Shown here piece by piece: positions 42,405-52,739 of a stretch of DNA of 64,000 nt (positions within the stretch are counted from its first letter, which is position 1; every line of letters starts with the position of its first letter). The DNA is from Vandiemenella viatica (lineage: Eukaryota > Arthropoda > Insecta > Orthoptera > Morabidae), in the NCBI GenBank assembly GCA_031002005.1, contig CM061914.1:189242685-189306684 (forward strand). The letters run 5' to 3'. The translations under genes and the position numbers were made by a program. The notes under the pieces were generated by a model. That model did not search any database and was not told the DNA's origin. It saw only the letters and a list, made by a program, of their open reading frames with translations.

Positions 42405-43060
42405 GTGCGAAGTTTCAGCCACCCACCATATACACCGCTAGTTGTACATAAACACCAATGGCGACTCGTTTGGAAATTGGTCTGGGGATTATTCGATTTC
42501 CGTGATCGAAACATGTAACGGTGGCTGGAATTCACAGGAAGCTGGTAGAGGTTTACGGAGGGACTGTGATGTCTTGTCAGCATGTCGCAGAATGGCTTCG
42601 AAAGTTTGCGACCGGTAGAGAAAACGTCACCGTCGAAGATCATCGTCCACCTTCCCTACAGCCCGGACCTCGCTCCAAGCGCTAGTTGTAGGTAAATACA
42701 AACAGCGACTCCTTTGGATAATTGGTCTTGTTAAGAAGTCCACTTGGTTATTCAATTTCTGTGGGCGAAATGTGTAAATTCATTGGCAGCTGCTAGAGAT
42801 AAAGTCTCGTCAGCATGTCACAGAATGATGACACAAGTTTTTGCCCGGTAGAGAAAACGTCACCGTCGAAGATCATCAACAACCATTCCTCGCTCCAAGC
42901 GACTTTCACCTTTTTCCTCACTTGAAGAATCACTTAGGAGGCCGACGATTTGCTTCAACTTCGCGACAACGTGGTTGAACACGCATGGTCAGGATTTTTA
43001 CCACGATGGAATATTCAAACTCATCCCACTAAAAGACAGGTGCCCAAAGCGATATGAGTC
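42405..43060 (+). pseudogene. Mariner/SETMAR-like remnant, partly duplicated
   Basis: Plus-strand pieces: LVEVYGGTVMSCQHVAEWLR (N-terminal HTH, near 42545), YSPDLAPS (near 42655), then a second partial HTH unit (42700-42870) and FHLFPHLKNHLGGRRFA (42906-42955). It is the same family as the tandem array at 28.4-29.97 kb. The catalytic middle is missing and frames are broken. Confidence 0.72.
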
Positions 43061-43175
43061 GAAAAATAACCTGCCCCAACTCCTCTTGACTGATTGGCCC
43101 CCAGACGCACGTGACTGCCGTCACCTAGCAACCGCAGGCCTTATAAGCGTGGGTCATCTGGTAGCCGACACTTCG

Positions 43176-43208
43176 CTGGAAGATGCAACCAGAGTCAGGC
43201 TCCGAAAC
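43176..43208 (+). repeat. Hammerhead-like hairpin motif (variant)
   Basis: CTGGAAGA...TCCGAAACG, with one extra G in the CTGA box. Upstream at 43138 there is a CTTATAAGCG TATA-like sequence. Confidence 0.35.
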
Positions 43209-43289
43209 GTCGCCTCTGAGATGCGCTCTTCCAGTGGAAAGATCGAGAGGTTTTAGCCACCTAATTCACGGGGAAAGCCTTCATTATTT

Positions 43290-44548
43290 CAAAGTCTATT
43301 AGACTTTAAAAAAGCTTTCGACACTGTGCCTCACACTAGGTTACTTAAGAAACTTCGCGGTTACGGCATATCTAGACAAATATGCGACTGGGTTGCAGAC
43401 TTCCTGAAGGACAGAACACAGTGTGTAGTTCTCGACGGTGAGCGTTCATCACTTACTGAAGTGGGGTCTGGAGTTCCCCAGGGAAGCGTGTTAGGGCCAC
43501 TGTTGTTTCTCATATACATCAATGATCTATGCGACATAATAGGGGGGATGAAAAGATTATTTGCCGATGATGCTATAATTTATCGCGAAATCAAAACCCA
43601 GGACGACTGCGCTTTGTTACAAGACGATATTATGAAAATAATTGCGTGGTGTAAAGATTGGCAGTTGGAGTTAAACGCTAAAAAGTGCCAAGTCATGCGT
43701 GTAAGTAAAAAGGTGACACCATTTAACTATGAATATACGATTAATGGCACTGTCCTTAGAACGGTAGATTCCGCTAAATACCTAGGGGTAACAATTCGTA
43801 ATAATTTGTCGTGGAATGAGCATATCGAGAATGTAATGGGAAAAGCAAATCGTATGCTCCGATTTCTAGGTCGTAATTTAAATCAATGCACTCAGGAAGT
43901 TGTATACAAGCCACTAGTACGTCCTCACTTAGAATATTGTTGCTCTGTATGGGGTCGCCATCAAAAGGGGTTAATGGAGGCTATAGAGGAGGTTCAAAGA
44001 AGAGCCGCCCGATTCGTGACAGATATATATAGTTGGAGGGAAAGCGTAAGTGCGATGTTGAAGGAGTTAGGTTGGGAAGACTTGGAACACCGAAGGCGTT
44101 GCTCTCGACGAAAGCTAATTGAAAAATTCACGACAGATGTATTTCGGAATGACATCCAGCAAATATTGCTACCAGCAACGTTCATATCTCGAAATGACCG
44201 TGAAAATAAGATAAGAGAAATCAGGGCCAGAACCGATTCATTTCTGTACTCATTTTTCCCACGAGCGATTAGGGAATGGAATAGAAAGGATTTACCGGGC
44301 GAGTAAACTTAAAATTCGACAGGAGTAGCTTTCGATAAAGCACTCCAGCCATCCTGATCTGGGTTTTCCATGGTTTTCCCAGATCATTCCACGCGAATGC
44401 GGGGATGGTTCCTCACAATAGCCCATGGGCGCCTCCTGCCATATCCCTTATAACCCTTCCAAACCATAACCCCTTTCGATAGGTGCAATGCACCCTCCGC
44501 CACACACTTTTAGTGAATCGCGGAGTAATAATAATAATAATAATAACA
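43290..44548 (+). mobile_element. LINE R copy 1, longest LINE ORF of the window
   Basis: 5'-truncated LINE starting inside the RT (LLDFKKAFDTVPH at 43293). An uninterrupted coding part ends at 44306, followed by a 220-bp 3' UTR and a (TAA)n tail (44526-44546). The 3' UTR contains a block nearly the same as the SINE core. Confidence 0.92.
43326..44306 (+). CDS. LINE R reverse transcriptase, 5'-truncated, 326 aa
   Basis: No stop over 326 codons. Motifs: GSGVPQGSVLGPLLFLIYIN (PQGS at 51-54), FADD catalytic box (79-82), ELNAKKCQVMRVS, AKYLGVTI, PHLEYCCSVWGRHQKG, VQRRAARFVTDIY, KIREIRARTDSFLYSFFPRA and the end REWNRKDLPGE. These are RT palm, thumb and C-terminal region of a CR1/Jockey-type ORF2. 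The start codon is arbitrary because coding sequence extends to 43290. The N-terminal endonuclease and RT finger are missing, so the product cannot be a full retrotransposase. The intact frame suggests a recent insertion. Confidence 0.88.
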   Translation: MPHTRLLKKLRGYGISRQICDWVADFLKDRTQCVVLDGERSSLTEVGSGVPQGSVLGPLLFLIYINDLCDIIGGMKRLFADDAIIYREIKTQDDCALLQDDIMKIIAWCKDWQLELNAKKCQVMRVSKKVTPFNYEYTINGTVLRTVDSAKYLGVTIRNNLSWNEHIENVMGKANRMLRFLGRNLNQCTQEVVYKPLVRPHLEYCCSVWGRHQKGLMEAIEEVQRRAARFVTDIYSWRESVSAMLKELGWEDLEHRRRCSRRKLIEKFTTDVFRNDIQQILLPATFISRNDRENKIREIRARTDSFLYSFFPRAIREWNRKDLPGE

Positions 44549-44877
44549 ACAACCTAATGTGTGTACTATTAGTTGGCTGTATTAGTTGTATGAAACAAAA
44601 TGAACAAGTTTCACTGCAGGTTCTGTCACCTTACCAAACTTCGTGCATTAGAACTACTATAAAAACATAATTTAAAAAGTATTGTTAAACAATTATACCA
44701 TCTTAAAATTGGAAATAAAGAAACAATTTGTTAATGTAATTGGCACGCTTAGTATAGTTTTTAACACCACAAGCTGTTAAAATCAGCCGTTTGAATAAAT
44801 TTGTTTACACTTCTTACAGAAGATTTTTTTAAAGTTTTTTTTTTTTACATTTTAAGAAAAAAAAAGAACATAATTTT
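44549..44877. other. No gene seen
   Basis: AT-rich with T-runs near 44836 and A-runs near 44860. Confidence 0.4.
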
Positions 44878-44878
44878 A

Positions 44879-45115
44879 CCGAGCATGGTGGGTGAACGGT
44901 TAACGTTCTGGCCTCGCATTCCGGAGGACGCGGGTTTGAATACCCGTCCGGGCATCCAGATTTGGGTTTTACATGGTTTCCCCAAATCACTCCAGCCGAA
45001 TGCCAGGATGCTTCCTTCAAAAAGGCCATTGCCGAGTTCCTTCCCGTTCCTTGACCCCAGTCCCATCCCGTCTCTAATGACTTTAGACGTCGACGAGGCG
45101 TAAAGCAAAAAGTAA
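44879..45115 (+). mobile_element. SINE subfamily a, complete
   Basis: ACCGAGCATGGTGGGTGAAC head, GGGTTTGAATACCC B box region, core CATCCAGATTTGGGTTTTAC, end TTAGACGTCGACGAGGCGTA and A-rich tail. No clear target duplication. Confidence 0.92.
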
Positions 45116-45373
45116 AAAAAGAAATATTGTTTTAGATGACTCAATCATCCTTGAGTAAATGTAAAAAAACAGAGTTAAAAAATTCTTAATTTGTGGAAAT
45201 GTCATAGAAAACTTTGAAAACTCGCATATTTCGAAAAAAGTTAAAAAATCAATAACTCTAAAGTAGTCAGAATTTTACTAAATTAAATGTCGTCATATAG
45301 TATGACATGATACGATCTGTTTGCAGGTTTATTCTTTCATTCCTGGAACCCTGTTTATCATTTTCTCTACATA

Positions 45374-45990
45374 CACTCATGAAACAAAATTTTATGACCA
45401 CTGTCCACCGCAAGATTGAATACATTCTTGTGACGTTGCGGATACAATACGCGGCGATATAAGGATATATGGGGAGTAGAGATGTGTGGGGATTCACTAT
45501 AGCCAAATGGGGAGACCCGCTGACGTAAGTGACTTTGACAAAGAGCAGATCGTTATGGCACTGTACCTGGGTACGAGCATTTCGTAAATGGCGAGGCTGG
45601 TCGGCTGTTCGCGTGCTACTGTAGTGAGCATCTATGCAGAGTGGTTGAAGGACGGTGAAACCACGACTGGGCGACAAGGTGGTGGACGTCCACGCCTCAT
45701 CACAGAACGTGGAGGTCGGAGGCTTGCCCGCTCTGTAAAGCGAGATAGGCGGCGATCTGTGACAGATCTGACGGCGGAGTACAATACTGGTGCAGGCACA
45801 AGTGTTTCGGAGCACCTTGCTGCCAGATCTGCCACAGATCCTTCGCAGTAGTCATCTGGGAAGACATTGGTCTCAGAGTTTGGGGAAGTTCTTGCGTGGG
45901 TTGCACATCTCCTTCCATTTGACATGTGGTTGTCATCAGTTGGTTCATCTTTTATGGACTAGCCTCGTCCGGATGGTGATTGACATATAT
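45374..45990 (+). pseudogene. Tc1-like element, left (plus-strand) half
   Basis: The terminal repeat CACTCATGAAACAAAATTTT and ATGACCACTGTCC are followed by a transposase start at 45510: MGRPADVSDFDKEQIVMALY, LGTSIS, a stop, then MARLVGCSRATVVSIYAEWL and GRPRLITERGGRRLARSVKR. It is an N-terminal HTH and linker. The catalytic half is absent. The homologous half on the minus strand lies at 47738-48290. Confidence 0.8.
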
Positions 45991-45991
45991 A

Positions 45992-47419
45992 CACAGACGG
46001 AAAAAAAAATCCCAACACCAAGAAAAAATTATTGTAGAGTAATGAAATTTGGACAATGCATTTGTCAAGTTAACATGTTTAATTGATTAAATTTTCAAGA
46101 TCACAGGTTAATTTAAGCTCAAGAAAATGCATTTCAAATGTGAAATACTGTTAAATTAATAGCCGGTGTAACCTCCAGAATTTTGAATGCAAGCCTGCAA
46201 ACGTGAATGCATTGTGTCATACAGGTTTCGAATGTCACTTTGTGGTATGGAGTTCCATGCTTGTTGTACTTGTGCTGTCAATACTGGGACGGTCAGTGCT
46301 GGCTGTGGATGATGCTGGAGTTGTCGTCCAATGATATCCCATACGTGTTCAATTGGGGACAGATCTGGTGATCTCGCAGGCCAAGGTAACATGTCGACAC
46401 TCTGTAGAGCACGTTGCGAGACAACAGCGGTATGAGGGCGAGCGTTATCCTGTTGAAAAACTCCCCCTTGAATGCTGTTCATGAATGGCAGCACTACAGG
46501 TTGAATTACCAGACTGACGTACAAATTTGCAGTCAGTGTGTTTGGTATAACCACAAGAGTGCTCCTGCTGTCATAGGAAATTGCTCCCCAGACCATGACT
46601 CCAGGTGTAGGTCCAGTGTGTCTAGGCCGCAGACAGTTTGGTTGCAGGCGTTCCCCTGGCCTCCTTCTGACCAACACTCGTCCATCACTGGCACCAAGGC
46701 AGAACCTGCTTTCATCAGAAAAAACAACAGATCTCCACTCCGTCCTCCAATGAGCTCTGGCTTGACACCACTGGAGTCGCAAACGGCGATGGCCTGTAGT
46801 CAGTGGAATGCACGCTACAGGGGGCCTGGCTCGGAGCTGTCCTTGAAGTAACCGATTTCTAACAGTTCGTTGTGTCACTGTGGTACCAACTGCAGCTCGA
46901 ATTTCTGCCGCAGACGCAGTACGATGCGCCACAGCTGTACGCCGAATACGGCGGTCTTCCCTCTCAGTAGTGCCACGTGGCCTCCCGGAACCCGGTCTTC
47001 TTGAGGCAGTACCATCCCTTGACCACTGCACCCAACAATCATGCACAGTGGATACATTCCGGCCAAGTCTTTCTGCAATATCGCGAAAAGAAAATCCACC
47101 TTCTCGTAGCCCTATTACACGACCTCGTTCAAACTCGGTGAGCTGTTGATAATGGCTTCTTCGTCTTCTTAAAGGCATTCTTGGCTAACATCAACTCACT
47201 ATGTCAAATCTCAGCGGTAAATAACGTTCACAAACTTTACAGCGCGTATTTAAAGCAAACCTGATTTGCAAGCTCTGAGTAGCGCTACTAGCGCCACACT
47301 TATGCGCGAAGCGCGAAATTTGAATCGATGTCATCTTTCAGATGTATAAACACGCCTACCAAATTTCGTTTATCTAACACAAGTCTTTCTTGGTGTTGGG
47401 ATTTTTTTTTCCGTCTGTG
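45992..47419 (-). mobile_element. Intact Tc1-like transposon with perfect 34-bp TIRs
   Basis: 45992-46025 and 47386-47419 are exact inverted repeats over 34 bases (CACAGACGG, nine As, TCCCAACACCAAGAAA). TA dinucleotides flank both ends (45990-45991, 47420-47421). The 1428-bp element encodes one full-length transposase on the minus strand. Structural integrity makes it the best candidate for a recent, possibly active, transposon in the window. Confidence 0.96.
46156..47178 (-). CDS. Tc1-like transposase, full length, 340 aa
   Basis: It should bind the element's ends and catalyse cut-and-paste transposition into TA sites in the nucleus. Start: the ATG at 47178, 240 bp inside the TIR end. Residues about 10-60 form the first HTH (LTEFERGRVIGLREGGFSFR, then NVSTVHDCW). 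GSGRPRG (63-69) is the AT-hook-like linker, and about 75-115 the second HTH. The DDE core has D155 (VFSDESRF), D244 (FQQDNARPHT) and E277 (SPDLSPIEHVWD). By hand count D244 and E277 are separated by 32 residues, two fewer than the classical DD34E. The end GGYTGY is usual for this group. No stop or frameshift. Confidence 0.95.
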   Translation of the reverse strand: MPLRRRRSHYQQLTEFERGRVIGLREGGFSFRDIAERLGRNVSTVHDCWVQWSRDGTASRRPGSGRPRGTTEREDRRIRRTAVAHRTASAAEIRAAVGTTVTQRTVRNRLLQGQLRARPPVACIPLTTGHRRLRLQWCQARAHWRTEWRSVVFSDESRFCLGASDGRVLVRRRPGERLQPNCLRPRHTGPTPGVMVWGAISYDSRSTLVVIPNTLTANLYVSLVIQPVVLPFMNSIQGGVFQQDNARPHTAVVSQRALQSVDMLPWPARSPDLSPIEHVWDIIGRQLQHHPQPALTVPVLTAQVQQAWNSIPQSDIRNLYDTMHSRLQACIQNSGGYTGY

Positions 47420-47421
47420 TA

Positions 47422-47737
47422 TTTTCCTTAGTAATAACATTATCTTTTATTTGGTTATTGTTTGTTTCAGGAATGGTCAACGTCTCTGCAAAAAGGTCTT
47501 TATGACTGGGCGATGAAAACTGTAGTAAGTTTATTCAGCAGTTCTATGATTGTAATAGACTGGGCCACAAGTGTCCTAGGCAGGAAGTCTTTCTGACAGC
47601 AGTGGCAGCCATGAGTGCAATTATTGTTGGTGCGCCATCTGCTGGTAGATAGTGCTCCCTGAGCTTGGCAAGGAGTCGTTCGGCCCTTATTTTTGCTGGC
47701 GTGGGTTCGTTGTTGTGATTGGTAAGGAACCAGATGG
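47422..47737. other. Stretch between the intact Tc1 and the minus-strand Tc1 half
   Basis: No gene recognised. A minus-strand 120-aa frame (47500-47862) runs through it but has no domain here. Confidence 0.4.
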
Positions 47738-48290
47738 TAAGCTTGTGTTCTCTGTCCCAGATCGCCGCCTATCGCGCTTTGCAGAGCGGGCAAGCCTCCG
47801 ACCTCCACGTTCTGTGATGAGGCGTGGACGTCCACCACCTTGTCGCCCAGTCGTGGTTTCACCGTCCTTCAACCACTCTGCTCACTACAGTAGCAGGCGA
47901 ACAGCCGACCAGCCTCGCCGTTTCCGAGATGCTCGTTCCCAGGTGCCGCGCCCACAAACCACCGGCCCGTAATGTAAGCAAATTGCGTGATCTGTGCGTA
48001 GACATCTGGTGCCAGACGACTCCAGAAACCTGACTAGGAGTTTCCGAATCCATGCCACGCTCAATCACTGCTGTATAGCGCTTCAAAGATGGACCAACAC
48101 ACCAACGGCGCGTCCCTCAGCGCGTGGTAGTGGACGCCTTTGATCTTTGCCGCATATGCTAGTAGGGACAGCGCGCCTCGACCCACCGCCAGGCGGTAAA
48201 AGATGAAAGGCGCGTACTACCACACAACGCACCGTGGGAATGTGGCTTAACAAGTAGGTGGTCATAATGTTTTGGCTGATCAGTGTATAT
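47738..48290 (-). pseudogene. Tc1-like element, right (minus-strand) half
   Basis: Read on the minus strand from 48290: terminal repeat ATACACTGATCAGCCAAAAC and ATTATGACCACCTAC, then after about 350 bp [20 protein letters not shown], a frameshift, and MKDGETTTGRQGGGRPRLIT followed by ERGGRRLARSAKRDRRRS. Its last 150 bp are almost identical to the left half at 45.6-45.76 kb but reversed. The catalytic domain is absent. Confidence 0.8.
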
Positions 48291-48609
48291 TTAACAGCAA
48301 AATAATCCTGTGTAACGTGCCCACAAACAAAAACTGAACAGATATTGCTAAAGCTAAACATCACAAAAATTAAAAGTATTCCTTGTGAAATATGTGTTAA
48401 AGTGTCAGATGTAAATCCTTGTTTTTTTGTGTTTTGTCTTTTTTCTTGATTTTTTTTTAATTAAGGCCTATGTTTTATTTTTTATTTTATGTTTTATTTT
48501 TATTTTTATTTTTTTAAATTACGACCTATTTTAGTTTCCAGATACTAGGCTCTATAGCTAAATAAATAAATTAAAAAATCCCTCTGTGTGTTTGTCCTCA
48601 CGCACTGCT
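48291..48609. other. T-rich stretch
   Basis: A TTTTA-type low-complexity run lies at about 48470-48520. No gene. Confidence 0.4.
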
Positions 48610-48870
48610 GAGGTTCTGGTGTTCCTGTTTGTGTGTTGGCGGTGCGCGCGCTGCAGTCAGTCCCCTCCAGTCCTCCAGTCCTGCCTCGCCACTGTGCGGC
48701 GCGCCTGGCAGTGCAGCGCTGCCGCCGCCAACGACTACACGGCTCACCGGCGGGACTGCATAACCAGGTACCGGCAGGCGCCGCCACCAAACCCGACGCG
48801 TCCTCCGCATAACAGTCATAATCTTCTCCGACCATCAGTCGCTCTGTTGCCAGTCTCACTAGGGGGCGTT
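48610..48870. other. CpG-rich patch
   Basis: GC-rich, with many CpG and CCGCCGCC-like steps. ORFs occur on both strands (about 96-111 aa) from composition. Could be a host CpG island; no supporting exon or promoter element recognised. Confidence 0.35.
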
Positions 48871-49675
48871 CATTAATCACGTGAGGTATTTTTTTCTAAA
48901 ATTACGACCCTCCCCCCTCTACATCTGCTGAGATCTAGTGTAGGGGGTTTTTCAAAATGGGGTAACCGAACCCCTCTTGATTTCGCCAGTTTAACGTAGG
49001 GGGTTCGTGACAAGATTTACGTTATGGTAGCTGATCAGCTTGAAACACGGACGATGGTCAATTGAGACTGAAAATTAGCAAAATTGCTCCTAGATTGGAC
49101 TCAACTTGCTACAAAAAACAAGACCATTCATCACATTAATTAATAACGTATTGCTCCTTGTGACTGTATTACTTTCAATTTTTTTAAGGCTCTGTTCAAG
49201 GGCTTTGCCACTGTTTGGGGAATTTAATAGGGCTACCTCGAGTTATAAGTTTCAGAAAACCTGCTCTAGTGGGTAGTGGAACCCTCACCTCACCCCCCTC
49301 AACGTTAGATCGAAATCTCACTCCCTCTCTCTCTCTTTTTTTTATTAGCTCTACTGTTGTTTGCAGGGCGGCAGTCTGACGTGTGATTTCCATCAAACCC
49401 TCCCCCCCTCCCCTTGATGAGATATAGTGATCCCTCCATTTCAGTCCACATTATTCAATGCATACTTCCCTACTCATCCGTGACGCTTATTAGTTAAGCA
49501 GATATATATTTTTGAACATTAAAAAATAATAATTAAACTGACAAATTCCGCTAAATTTCGTATTTACCTCCAAATGTGTGTCGATTAAATATGAGAAATT
49601 TTGTTTTTCTGTTTTGTACACTGAAAGATCTATTAGATTATTTTGTTTATTTCCTTGCCCTGCAAGTGATCGTAA
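48871..49675. other. No gene seen
   Basis: Several short G- or C-run motifs (GTAGGGGG, CCCCTC) and a CT-repeat at about 49320-49340. Confidence 0.4.
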
Positions 49676-49679
49676 ACAT

Positions 49680-50640
49680 TTTTCCCCACCAGTCCCAAAC
49701 TGGGACTGACCTGCTGAAATTTGTTTTAACTGCTTCCACACCACGTTCTCTTCACGTTTTGCACTTTCCTTTTTCGAACATGTCGCCACGAATTTAGATA
49801 TAACTGCCGAAATTTGAGAGCAACGTGCAGCTATTAGATGCTGCCGGCGCTGCAAAAGCAATGAAAATCTCTTGAAACGTTGGCTAAATACATTTTTGTA
49901 ATACAGCTCTATTCGTGACTGCTAGTTATAGTCCTTATGTAAGTGTCACAGAACTGGTATGTGGGATTGTTTGGCGGACAGACGACGTCATTTTCGTTTG
50001 AATTTGTTGGAGAATTTGGGAAAATCATTAATTTACGAGTGCAACGAAATACTTCTTGCGCCAACCTATTTAGGTCGCAATGGCAGCAGGGATAAGATTC
50101 GAGAAATAAGATGCCGTACTGATACATTTATGTATTCTTTCCTCGTTCTGTTCGGGATTGGAATGCACTGAATTAGGAGTGGTGCTTAGCACCCTCTGCC
50201 ACCCACACTAATTGTGAATTGCAGAGTATAGATGTAGATGATACGTGGTACAACAACGCTTACTATTTTTATATCGATACAAGCAATCTGAGACAATCAC
50301 TTGCTTCCGTTGTAAACAAATGCGCCATTTCTGAGCTGGATGCCACAGAACGAATTTTTTTAAAAAATTATCCAGAGCACTTTCAACCTAAAAAGGATCA
50401 CTATGACGAAACGGACCTGTTTAGGTTGATATGATATCTGTAACCATCATTTTTGTGTCATTCTGCAGAACTGGTAACATTTGGCGTTGCGCAGCGTCCC
50501 ATATTTCGGCATTTTCAATTTAATTTGCGGCAACTTTTTCGAAAAATGAGAGAGCAAAGCATGGAGAGGACATCGTGTTGAAGCAGATTTCGACAGGTGA
50601 GTACCAGTTTCGGACCGGTGGGGAAAGTGGCCATGCTCCA
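49680..50640. mobile_element. Inverted-repeat transposon T copy 2, split by LINE S
   Basis: The left arm (about 49680-49860: CCCCACCAGTCCCAAACTGG, CTGACCTGCTGAAATTT, CTTCACGTTTTGCACT) and the right arm (about 50495-50640) are inverted. The internal stretch at 50280-50434 reads SVVNKCAISELDATERIFLK, homologous to copy 1. A LINE S fragment occupies 49913-50242 and must have inserted later. Confidence 0.8.
49913..50242 (+). mobile_element. LINE S copy 4, nested in element T
   Basis: Frames read DCLADRRRHFRLNLLENLGK, SLIYECNEILLAPTYLGRNG and DKIREIRCRTDTFMYSF, then the 3' end TTGCAGAGTATAGATGTAGA. About 330 bp, 5'-truncated. Confidence 0.87.
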
Positions 50641-50764
50641 AATTCTTACCTTCTCTCACTGACGCGTGAATAGAACGTGAAATACCAGTGCTAACCGAAG
50701 AGATGCAGCTGCTACAAAGTTTGTTGGACTCAAACCTTACTGTAACAATAACCTGACTTTAAAA

Positions 50765-50945
50765 AAACTTCCCGTCCGGGCACCCAGATTTGGGTTTTTC
50801 ATTGTTTCCCCAAATGACTCCAGGCGAATGCCGGGATGCTTCCTTCAAAAGACCATGGCCAAACTCCTTTCCGTTTCTTGTCGCCAATCATTTCCCACCT
50901 CTAATGACCACGACGTCAACGAAGCGTAAAGCAATAAACAAAAAA
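50765..50945 (+). mobile_element. SINE subfamily a, 5'-truncated
   Basis: Starts at CCCGTCCGGGCACCCAGATT, has the core and GACCATGGCCAAACTCC, and ends ACGACGTCAACGAAGCGTAA with an A-rich tail. Confidence 0.9.
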
Positions 50946-51794
50946 TAAAGAAAAAACGTAGCGGTATCACCTCCTTGTGGACGTTGAAAAGTCCATAGGG
51001 GGCGCTTTTGGTCCAATACAAATTCGGGGGGCGTTGAAGACCGACCACCCCCTGGTTTCCAGTAATACAGATTTTGAGGGTTGCACCAAAGAAGTTTTTA
51101 ATTCCATTCCTACGATCAATAAAGGATTTAGTGTAGTCAGCAATTTAATGCCTAAGAAAAGAAACATATTGTCCTAAGTGAAAGTGGCAACTGAACACTG
51201 CAGTGAGAGATAACGCACCAAATATCGAAAAAATATCACCGGTTCTGTTAATATATCTCAACAAAGTAATTTAAGAAATCTGTCCTTGTTTTTCTTAATA
51301 TAATTACACTTCAGCAACATCGAATCACTGTTTCAAAAAGTTGGAGCTGAGCTCTATGAGTTAGGTTATTTATAGCAAGGACCCCTCGGCGTGTTCTTGT
51401 TTTTTTTTTTTGGAAATGGAGGGGTTGAGTATTTTTTTTTCGAAAAGATGGCGGCGAGTAATTTTTTTTTAATTGAAAGGTGAATCGCGAGGAAATACCT
51501 GCAGACTCTGATGAGAACAGTATAACATCATAAAGAGATTTTCTTGACTTTTTTTTTTAAATTATTTATTACATACACACACACACTTGTGAATACTGCA
51601 AGTTCGACACGGTCGCCACCAACAGAATGTTGGAAAGGGTTCTGAAAGGTTTCATGTTATCAAAATAAAGAGTCAGAAGCTGCTGCGATACAATAAACAC
51701 TTTTAATCGTCTTCAATGTTTACTGTGACTACCACCTTACAATATGACAGCGAATTTCTGCACTGGAACTTCGTATTTCCGAGGAGTTGGAGTT
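50946..51794. other. No gene seen
   Basis: T-runs at 51400-51450 and 51460-51470, and an (AC)7 run at 51572-51585. No coding sequence recognised. Confidence 0.4.
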
Positions 51795-52266
51795 GTAGGG
51801 GGTGCAGAGGGGGATTGCCAGATTTGTGTTTGGAAATTACCGCAGAACACAATCGGTAACTAATAAGATAAAGGAGCTGGAGTGAGATTCATTGGAAGTT
51901 AGAAGGAGGGTGAAGAGAATCATGGAGTGTATAAAGCCTATGCTGGTGATGAAGCAAGGACAGTTATTGGTGGGAAAATTAAGAGAGGTGCTAGGAAGGG
52001 TAAGGTTGACCATGAACACAAGCTGGCACTTGATTTCAGGCATAAGGGTGTGGGAAAATTTCTTTCGTAGCAAAGGGTGTGAGGGACTGGAACAAATTGC
52101 CAAGAGTAGTAATGAATAATTTACTGGAAACACTGAAGGAATTGAAAGTAAAAATTAGTAGCGAGAAAAAGTAGGTTGGAAGCGGAAAGAATAAAGAGGT
52201 ATGTATGGGGAGATTGCCACTGGAGCGGGCGCTCCATTGCAATTTTATCAATTATTATTATTATTT
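51795..52266 (+). mobile_element. LINE X copy 3
   Basis: It starts at the VQRGIARFVFGNYRRTQSV-like stretch (about 51812), then LEVRRRVKRIMECIKPM, a block homologous to HDHKQALDFRHK near 52010, and a 3' UTR ending GCGCTCCATTGCAATTTTAT and an ATT-repeat tail. Frameshifts occur throughout. Confidence 0.82.
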
Positions 52267-52735
52267 CTATGCAGGTCCTTGCGTATGTTAACACTTCCAC
52301 CAATTGGATAATGAGTTTGACCACCACCAGTTATTAATTACGGAGATCACACACACTGTTCCTTACAATGAAGTTGATGTTTTTTTCTGTTTGCACCACC
52401 AACTTTCATTGTTGTCAACTATTTAATCAACCCGGCAACACGCCGAAACATTACCTCACTATATCCCGCACTAATTAATTCATACTTCGCGTTTTTGTCG
52501 GAGCCGCGCACAACACGGCTTGTCTAGCGGCAATCGCGTCGGCTACTCACGCTACTCTCTCATTGGTCGAAGTTGGTCACGTGAAAATGCGGGCACAGAT
52601 ATATCGTCTGTTTGCCCCTCTATACTTACCCATAATTTTGAGCTTTCTGGTAAGTGCTGGCCGTTTTTTGGTAAATAAACCGCTACACATTTTGTGAAGT
52701 TTACTTTAATTTTATTTACTCGGCACTACTTGTCC
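52267..52735. other. No gene seen
   Basis: No recognisable feature except an AACACGCCGAAACATTACC stretch near 52438, which lacks the partner CTGA box. Confidence 0.4.
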
Positions 52736-52739
52736 AGTA

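Noticed and set aside
47500..47862. Minus-strand 120-aa ORF
   Set aside because: Out-of-frame reading across the Tc1 half and unrelated spacer.
48545..48880. 111-aa minus and 96-aa plus ORFs in the CpG-rich patch
   Set aside because: GC-rich DNA opens frames on both strands; nothing recognisable.
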